Assembly: GCA_937921525.1 (NCBI GenBank)
Contig: CAKZUM010000001.1
Span: 1-43,676, forward strand
Direction: 5' to 3'
From: an uncultured Saprospiraceae bacterium
GTDB lineage: Bacteria; Bacteroidota; Bacteroidia; Chitinophagales; Saprospiraceae
Length of the DNA stretch: 43,676 nucleotides
Positions 41,701 through 43,676 of the stretch are shown here, piece by piece. Within the stretch, counting starts at the first letter, position 1; every line of letters begins with the position of its first letter. The notes beneath the pieces were generated by a model that was given only the letters and a program-made list of their open reading frames with translations, searched no databases and had not been told where the DNA came from. The translations under genes were made by a program, and so were the position numbers.

Positions 41701-43676
41701 TCAGTCCTGATAGCATTGTGGAAGTTGGACAAGCGGTTACAGTTAGCGTCAATACCCCTGGAACTTTTGATTTCACATGGACACCAGCTGCATCTGTACA
41801 TTGTAATACACCTACTTGTGAAACAGTCAACATTTTGAGTGATCAATCTGACACTTATACTGTTATCATGGATGATCGCTATGGTTGTATAGATCAAGAA
41901 TCTTTTAATATTGAGGTTATAAATTCAGATACTTTTGATCTAGCATTGGTAAAACGATTGGCACCGACACAACAGTCTCCTGTTTTTCCGGGATCACCTG
42001 TAGCTTATCAAATGACTATTTTCAACCAAGGAAATGTTGATGCCTTTGATATAGCGATCATTGACTATATTCCTGATGGACTTGATTTTAGTCTTGCAGC
42101 GAACACAGCAGTAAGTACAAACAATACGAATGACTGGAATTTAGTCGATGGTGTTCCTAACTACATCATCAACACTTTAGCCTCTTCAGAATCTGTAACC
42201 ATCAATATTACTTTCACAATTGATGTTGATTTTAAAGGAACAACTATTACTAACTTTGGAGAAATTGCTCACGCATCAGATACTCCTAGTGGACCAAATA
42301 CGCCAGATATAGATTCGAGTGCAGATGATGATATGGAGAATGATAATCATACAGCAGATGATGCGGTCGATGGCTATGGGAATCAAGGTGGAGATGAAGA
42401 CGATCACGATCCTGCGTTCATTCAATTATTCGCTCCTGAAGATATAGTGATTTTTGGAGATACAACAATTCCTGTGGCAGATTCGGTTTTGACCGATACC
42501 ATTACAGATATAGATCCAGAAGCAACCCCTCTTTTTGAAGAAGAGATAGTAGAGGAAGTAGATTGTAGTCAACTACCCGCTTATTGCTACCATGGCCTAG
42601 CGATTGAATTGATGCCGATAGGGATGGTCGAAACTTGGGCTAGTGATATTAGTGTTAATGATTTCTCTAAGTGTCCTGATTATCAATTAGGTCTATGGCA
42701 TGAGAGTATGCCGATGAAGCAACCGACTACCCTAGCGGAAGTGCGCGCTTTACCAACTAACTTAGTCTTTACTTGTGCAACTTTAGGAAATCAAGAGGTG
42801 CAATTATACATCACCGATCCTGAAGGAAATTGGAATTTCTGTGAAACCTATATTAATGTTCAAGATAATAATATAGCCTGTGTCGAATCCCAAAATACGG
42901 ATGCGCAAAACGCTTTACTAGGTGGTCAAGTAAATACTTGGAAAGGAGATGCTGTACAAGAAGTTTTATTGAGTACCACTCAAGATAACTACATGACGAA
43001 GCAAGATGGTTTCTACCACTTTGAATTAACAATGGAAGAAAGCTACACGATTACCCCTCAAAAGAATCATGTTCCTTTGAATGGCGTCAGTACCTTTGAT
43101 CTAGTATTAATGACCAAACACATCTTAGGGGTTCAATCTTTTGACAATCCATACCAATGGATTGCAGCAGATGTGAATCAATCGAAAACAGTTACTGCTT
43201 TTGATTTGGTGCAGTTAAGAAAAATGATTCTTGCGATTGATACTGAATTTACCAACAACACTAGCTGGCGTTTTGTGGAAGCTAATTATGACTTCACTAC
43301 AGATAATCCACTATCAGAGGACTTCCCTGAACAAGCTCATGTTAGTAATCTAAGCAGCAATATGGTGATGAATTTTGTGGCAGTAAAGATTGGGGATATT
43401 AACGGAAACGTTAGACCGAATGCTTTCCACCAAGCGACACCAAGAAATAGTGTGGAAGTATTTGAAATACAAGTAGCTGATCAATTCTTAAAAGCAGGGC
43501 AGACCTACGAAATTGACTTGCAGGCAAAGGACATCAGCAAAGTACAAGGGTACCAATTCACCTTAAATACCAGAGATGTAATGATTGAGCAAATACAAGA
43601 AGCAGTAATGACGACAGAAAACTTCGGTTTAAATAACTTAGATGCAGGTAGGATTACGGTAAGTTGGAATCAACAA
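29775..43676 (+). CDS. Giant T9SS-type repeat adhesin, 3' end outside window (4634 residues visible)
   Basis: The frame is open from the ATG at 29775 to the last base of the window. I checked it by translation at many points, and the last codons match the tails of genes 1 and 2 in frame. The signal peptide is M-S-N-L-I-K with a hydrophobic core, cut near A-Q (23-24). Order: a DUF11-like domain (25-145) and an Ig-like module (150-225); a C-N-D-N domain (30450); four Ig-like repeats (30777-31934); a second C-N-D-N domain; Ig-like modules; ten 51-residue repeats (32865-34394) plus two diverged ones; a four-fold three-domain DUF11 super-repeat (34728-40442); another DUF11 domain; SdrD B-like and PKD-like modules; the L-A-P-T-Q type DUF11 domain (41935); then the shared tail, cut in its cohesin-like part. 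About 145 more residues should follow, by comparison with the other two copies. The role is probably a very long surface fibre or adhesin. Confidence 0.94.
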   Translation, partial: MSNLIKNLLTLCMFLLVASSIVAQSADLRLEYETSPTPAIISVGDTLKVRYEVSNTGSANATGSQMTIDLSTGFQIVESMSTAGSFSNNVWDIGTVPSEESEILLVFITKTSEGLGTLEAEITQMTGGGPDPDSTPNNEDAAEDDFQSFCISTVKEFYQPQVITLSAGADMTDVQWYKDDVLIVGADSIDFDATEEGIYYFNAAGSPCELGGCCPIQLKEVPPPPCSVTALLAEISCNDNGSSTIATDDYIDFKITTTGESLSGGFTLSADNGTISKQDGSAATNLQYGVDSLFRMQNGAAGAGDIQVIITDTMDITCKDTLTIIDPGVCSTPVCSMVLSLAPDDCDTDDNNYELVGSVTFSTPPTTGTLSILVDGIVQQTFTAPFTTPQAISITDLISDGLAHSVTSTFSDAASCQVQMNFNAPEPCMISSTCSVNATVAVGTCDSEDNEYELSGNVTFSDAPDSGTLTVSAGPFQQVFTAPFTSPQAYTLSGLIADGSGHDLTVVFSADAFCRFDTTYIAPAGCDPVACGITMTATPGTCSSNKFDLTGEISFTNAPDTGMLSIDLGGESIIFSAPFTSPQAYSFTDLIADGSTRSLTASFSDDITCAANIDFTSPIACDNAVCAVSLDLVPSACSDNTYSLSGTVAMVNAPTTGNLIIAAGGTTYLTLAMPSTSPINFTLLGLPADGQALIFDATFSADATCTDTITILAPATCVGTCSMNAVVADVQCNDNSSSTANDDYITFELNPTGTNLSATYQVTSTTGSVYLLSGALADNVPYGQATTFRMANGSAGSGDLSIQVQDNSTSTCVQGPLTIPDPDICSCEEPTGTIAANQVTCDGSDSKQDASLVLTSVTDGDKFNYSIGETYTGDTDYANAIAISTLPDTLVSNLANPTDSIKYTIRIFNNRSNCFKDSTVTLLEKTCTCTNPTLADLTDESICEEGTFTATNLTTSVTNDIPVSYQWFDNDGVNNTGTAAIAGQITATLTNLPTTVGTYSYKVVATSTQPGGCSAEKIVNLTILPISETPITENICAGESFTFNNQNLTTAGIYRDTMTAVNGCDSFLVLTLNVIDEMETTISEDICSGDSYTFDGQTLTTTGTYRDTMTAIGGCDSIIILTLGVIDPIEISLSAEICQGNTYTFNNQTLNTAGTYRDTMSAASGCDSIITLTLSTLDTVQTNIRQDICAGENFTFNNQTLSEAGIYRDTMTAANGCDSFVVLTLNILNISETPINQDICNGDSFTFDNQSLTVSGTYRDTMTAANGCDSIIILSLNVLDTIQIPISQEICEGDSYAFNNQNLTTAGIYRDTLTAVNGCDSFLVLTLNVIDEMETTISQDICSGDSYTFDGQVLTTAGTYRDTMTAIGGCDSIIILNLNVLEKIETPLRQEICHGDTFDFNNQSLTIAGIYQDTLTATGGCDSILILTLEILDKMESNSREVICLGDSFKFNNQSLTTAGIYQDTLTAAGGCDSIIVLTLEVIDIIETNINETICQDDSFTFNNQNLSTAGIYQDTLTAANGCDSIIILNLNINPNTVSTVVYEGCEEDNYSILVGSTTYNEANPTGTEILTNATGCDSIVSINLVFNPNLNSEVTYIGCEEDGYEVVVNGATYDEFNPIGTEVLTTSKGCDSTVTINLVFNPLNKAACGLFDLALEKSTDSTIVRLGDLVTYTIEVSNEGTIDAYDVNITDFIPTGMSLADANWTASQDTARFNTPISYLPAGASYELYITLKVDLDFTGTTLVNFAEISEADDDTDPSNTPPVDEDSTPDEDKENEDEDDDDSAIVTVVEEGEEIFDLALIETLAPGQSGMVQAGEEVAIKIKVSNQGTLPAETIEVTQYLPEGLILSSNNSQDWVAENDSTASILLTAGNQLPTDGLAPDSMIMVMIQVVVEDDVIGGKLTPHAEISDDGIQEDIDSTPDDNRTNDAGGIPNTDSDNSSDQLPPSDEDDADPVQIMIQEFDLALTEELLTEGPITPGDSITAKIKIFNQGDIVADAIEIYAYIPEGLLLDDDRWTAIDDSTAVLTLAVASNELPAEGLVPNEMTMITIGFQVDEMFMDTCIISYAEIGSATDENGTAVTDIDSTPDSDRTNDTGGQVFTPTDNTTEEIPPVDEDDHDPVKILVEQIFDLALDKSTEATTVKLGDLVTYQLTITNEGTLDAYAIGITDFIPDGMSLQDPNWTATGDTARYNTPISYLAAGEETAISITLQVDLDFLGTSLINVAEISAADDDTDPTNAPPMDEDSTPDEDMENEDEDDDDPAVVNVIQVFDLALIETLAPAQSSMVRPGESVDLKIKVFNQGTLPADTIEITQYLPVGMTLDASNPQGWTAINDSTAQIVLTSGQGLPIAGLEADSMLMIPIQVIVDPTTNASKLTPYAEISNDGVDKNDIDSSPDDIRDNDMGGQVNTDTDNSTDQIPPTDEDDQDPVQVMLLEFDLALTEELLTEGPIAPGDSITAKIKVVNQGDIPADAIEIYAYIPEGLLLDDERWTAIDDSTAVLILSTANGDLTIDGLQPTEMIMTTIGFSVSETVEDTCLITYAEIASSTDENGLPIMDVDSTPDSIRSNDSGGVVDTPTDNEVTETAPIDEDDHDPVKVLIEEIFDVALEKSTDAMLVNLGDLVTYQLTVSNQGNVAAYNIGVSDFIPNGMILQDNNWTASGDTVRFNTPIPLLAAGESQTIEITLQVDPLFTSTAIDNQFINYAEISSADDDTDPNNDPPTDEDSTPDEDMENEEEDDDDTAVVNLIPLADLALIETLAPGQSGMVRPGEVVELKISVFNQGTYPTSSIEITQYLPEGLLMNTNNLQDWTSLNDSTAQITLTPSNGLPAAGLLPDSMVTVCLEVLVESNVTETKLVAHAEISADGLAIDDVDSTPDDIRTNDVGGVPNTDTDDTTDSSIASDEDDEDPVQVMILEFDLALTEELLTEGPIFPGDSITGKIKVVNQGTISADSIKVVAYIPEGLIVNDDRWTVMDDSTAMLLLTIMDNDLPTTGLVAGEMIMPTIDFVVSPDFQDTCLITYAEIVSATDENGQAVTDIDSTPNDDRTDDTGGEVNSSTDNTVDQTPPTDEDDHDPMKIEVQQIFDLALEKSTDSTIVEAGDFVTYQLAIRNEGTVDAYNIEISDFIPTGMSLQDANWTAFGDTARWNTPIAFLASGTSQTIDITLQVDPDFMGTSLVNFAEITAADDDTDPNNTPPMDEDSTPDENMENEEEDDDDIAVIHVGQIFDLALIETLGDDQASMVQSGDTALLKIIVFNQGTLPADTIVITQYIPDSVRLAPGLGWTSIDERMANIMLTNSNGLPANGLAPDSMVMVFIEVIIESDDPSIFVTPVAEISYDGSTYKDYDSTPNEDPTDDTGGMVNTSTDNVVDLLKPLDEDDQDPVRLGLLSFDLALTEELLTEGPVHPGDSISGKIKVFNQGSIAADNITIYAYIPTGMTLADEDWRVVDDSTAVITLSTKDGELPSGGLLPDEMTMLTIDFVIDPDFMETCLITYAEIGDATDESGNSLRDVDSTPDNNIDNDTGGVPNSATDNAIDQTPPTDEDDHDPMKIRVEQVFDLALIIELAPTQELEVKQADTVCFEITVVNQGTVDAYDIGIVNYVPEGLVFDAALNQQLGSNWQVDSTYQLAALSAGDTAIIPIKFIVDMDIMDSLVIDTAEIYFATTTTGNPINTIDEDSEADNNNDDFIGGDDLLNSELNDEDDHDFVYVVNLQEVDPTGYIYADKTGKIIKGGKISVTPPPGGVAMIIMDGSDGMYKWFTNGVPGTYTMTYEHPDGYVLSKNCSANAGVYDPTGRDGAAEDMDRDGTNDIIQLGSDVVNSDSTYLINFDCGDNPYFLDFFLQSGDPFITENNLPIQESFIGAIVCEDSDGDLIPSENDLPMMDVSVYLYTCGDTINPIDSTKTDINGAYEFGALTSGDYIVQFISPTTHRLALEAIPLSQTALRNGFTECITLTAGACDTTNSVCLVACKEIDLSISPDSIVEVGQAVTVSVNTPGTFDFTWTPAASVHCNTPTCETVNILSDQSDTYTVIMDDRYGCIDQESFNIEVINSDTFDLALVKRLAPTQQSPVFPGSPVAYQMTIFNQGNVDAFDIAIIDYIPDGLDFSLAANTAVSTNNTNDWNLVDGVPNYIINTLASSESVTINITFTIDVDFKGTTITNFGEIAHASDTPSGPNTPDIDSSADDDMENDNHTADDAVDGYGNQGGDEDDHDPAFIQLFAPEDIVIFGDTTIPVADSVLTDTITDIDPEATPLFEEEIVEEVDCSQLPAYCYHGLAIELMPIGMVETWASDISVNDFSKCPDYQLGLWHESMPMKQPTTLAEVRALPTNLVFTCATLGNQEVQLYITDPEGNWNFCETYINVQDNNIACVESQNTDAQNALLGGQVNTWKGDAVQEVLLSTTQDNYMTKQDGFYHFELTMEESYTITPQKNHVPLNGVSTFDLVLMTKHILGVQSFDNPYQWIAADVNQSKTVTAFDLVQLRKMILAIDTEFTNNTSWRFVEANYDFTTDNPLSEDFPEQAHVSNLSSNMVMNFVAVKIGDINGNVRPNAFHQATPRNSVEVFEIQVADQFLKAGQTYEIDLQAKDISKVQGYQFTLNTRDVMIEQIQEAVMTTENFGLNNLDAGRITVSWNQQ
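30450..32253 (+). repeat. Four Ig-like repeats between two C-N-D-N domains
   Basis: Units start at 30777, 31074, 31365 and 31650, with periods of 297, 291, 285 and 285 nt. The shared pattern is C-x-x-x, then N-x-Y/F-x-L-x-G-x-V/I-x-F, A-P-x-T/S-G-x-L, A-P-F-T-S-P-Q-A-Y, and A-D-G, with Cys at the ends. They are bracketed by two copies of another domain (30450-30776 and 31935-32253), each with S/D-x-x-C-N-D-N and D-D-Y-I-x-F. Similar sandwiches occur in other large Saprospiria surface proteins, but I cannot name a family with certainty. Confidence 0.75.
32865..34715 (+). repeat. Ten 153-nt (51-residue) tandem repeats plus two diverged units
   Basis: Ten units run from 32865 to 34394 with a period of exactly 153 nt and no insertion or deletion. 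The pattern is I-C-x-G-D-S-Y/F-T-F-N/D-N-Q-x-L, then A-G-I/T-Y-R/Q-D-T-M/L-T-A, then G-C-D-S-I-I-I-L-T-L. Two cysteines per unit are invariant (at I-C and G-C-D-S), which fits one disulfide per unit. Two longer, diverged units (34395-34556 and 34557-about 34715) keep G-C-E-E and G-C-D-S. Such repeats are known from Bacteroidota surface proteins. Confidence 0.92.
34728..40442 (+). repeat. Four-fold super-repeat of three DUF11 types (A-B-C)
   Basis: Type A (D-L/V-A-L-E/D-K-S-T) starts at 34728, 36162, 37587 and 39024. Type B (D-L-A-L-I-E-T-L) starts at 35166, 36588, 38025 and 39450. Type C (F-D-L-A-L-T-E-E-L-L-T-E-G-P) starts at 35661, 37086, 38523 and 39942. The period is 1434, 1425, 1437 and 1419 nt. 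Type C is exactly 501 nt in all four copies. The linker after A is D-D-D-T-D-P, then E-D-S-T-P-D-E-D and a run of D/E; those after B and C end in D-E-D-D-x-D-P-V/M. The array grew by duplication of the whole triplet, not of single domains. Confidence 0.93.
40443..42431 (+). other. Bridge between super-repeat and tail: DUF11, SdrD B-like, PKD-like, DUF11
   Basis: A lone DUF11 domain (40443-about 40905) follows the last triplet. Next is a segment beginning D-P-T-G-Y-I-Y (about 40920) with P-P-P-G-G. Then comes an SdrD B-like domain (about 41340-41690; G-A-I-V-C-E-D-S-D-G-D and a T-D-I-N-G-A-Y-E-F motif), a PKD/Ig-like module with F-D-F-T-W-T-P (about 41690-41930), and the L-A-P-T-Q type DUF11 (from about 41935) that precedes every tail cassette in the window. 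Confidence 0.7.
42432..43676 (+). other. Tail cassette, copy 3, cut by the window end
   Basis: It has the same linker, HYR-like, CarboxypepD_reg-like and dockerin-like modules as the copies at 3002 and 18041, ending in the cohesin-like part at I-T-V-S-W-N-Q-Q. The T9SS sorting domain itself lies beyond the window; it is predicted from the other two copies, not seen. Confidence 0.85.

Overview
The window appears to come from an AT-rich Bacteroidota genome, most likely class Saprospiria (an Aureispira- or Lewinella-like organism). The evidence is the type A C-terminal sorting domains of the type IX secretion system (T9SS), SprB repeats, DUF11 arrays, paired DUF8202-like domains, 51-residue 'GCDSI' repeats, starts without Shine-Dalgarno sequences, and TAA at every visible stop. 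The class is an inference from domain content; the genus is a guess.

Five genes, all on the + strand, fill about 95% of the window, and all encode large exported proteins. In order they are: (1) the 3' end of a DUF11-array adhesin (2-4684); (2) a 4818-residue giant with a 2000-residue unrecognised front, 11 SprB-like repeats and eight DUF11 domains (5261-19717); (3) a 1533-residue protein with TSP3 calcium loops and two DUF8202-like domains (20801-25402); (4) a 1285-residue SdrD-B/DUF11/Ig protein (25509-29366); (5) the first 4634 residues of a second giant, cut by the window end (29775-43676). No tRNA, rRNA, CRISPR array, transposase, metabolic enzyme or minus-strand gene was found.

Genes 1, 2 and 5 end in the same tail cassette: acidic DUF11, linker, HYR-like, CarboxypepD_reg-like, dockerin-like, cohesin-like, then the T9SS sorting domain. 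The tails stay close to identical over long runs of nucleotides while the fronts differ, and the identity is patchy in a way that points to gene conversion. The homology of genes 1 and 2 runs on into the downstream terminator. Genes 3 and 4 have signal peptides but no sorting domain that I can see.

Gene 5 is a set of nested repeats: four Ig-like copies of about 96 residues, ten tandem copies of exactly 153 nt with no indel, and a three-domain DUF11 super-repeat (A-B-C) present four times with a period of about 1.43 kb.

The three intergenic gaps above 300 bases hold structured DNA. They contain the duplicated terminators, a multi-hairpin leader with a 71-bp tandem repeat before gene 3, and a 167-bp inverted-repeat element flanked by TA before gene 5. 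A 26-bp-stem palindrome separates genes 3 and 4. The locus reads as a cell-surface adhesin island with exchangeable fronts on a common secretion tail. A role in gliding, attachment or prey capture is plausible but not shown by the sequence.
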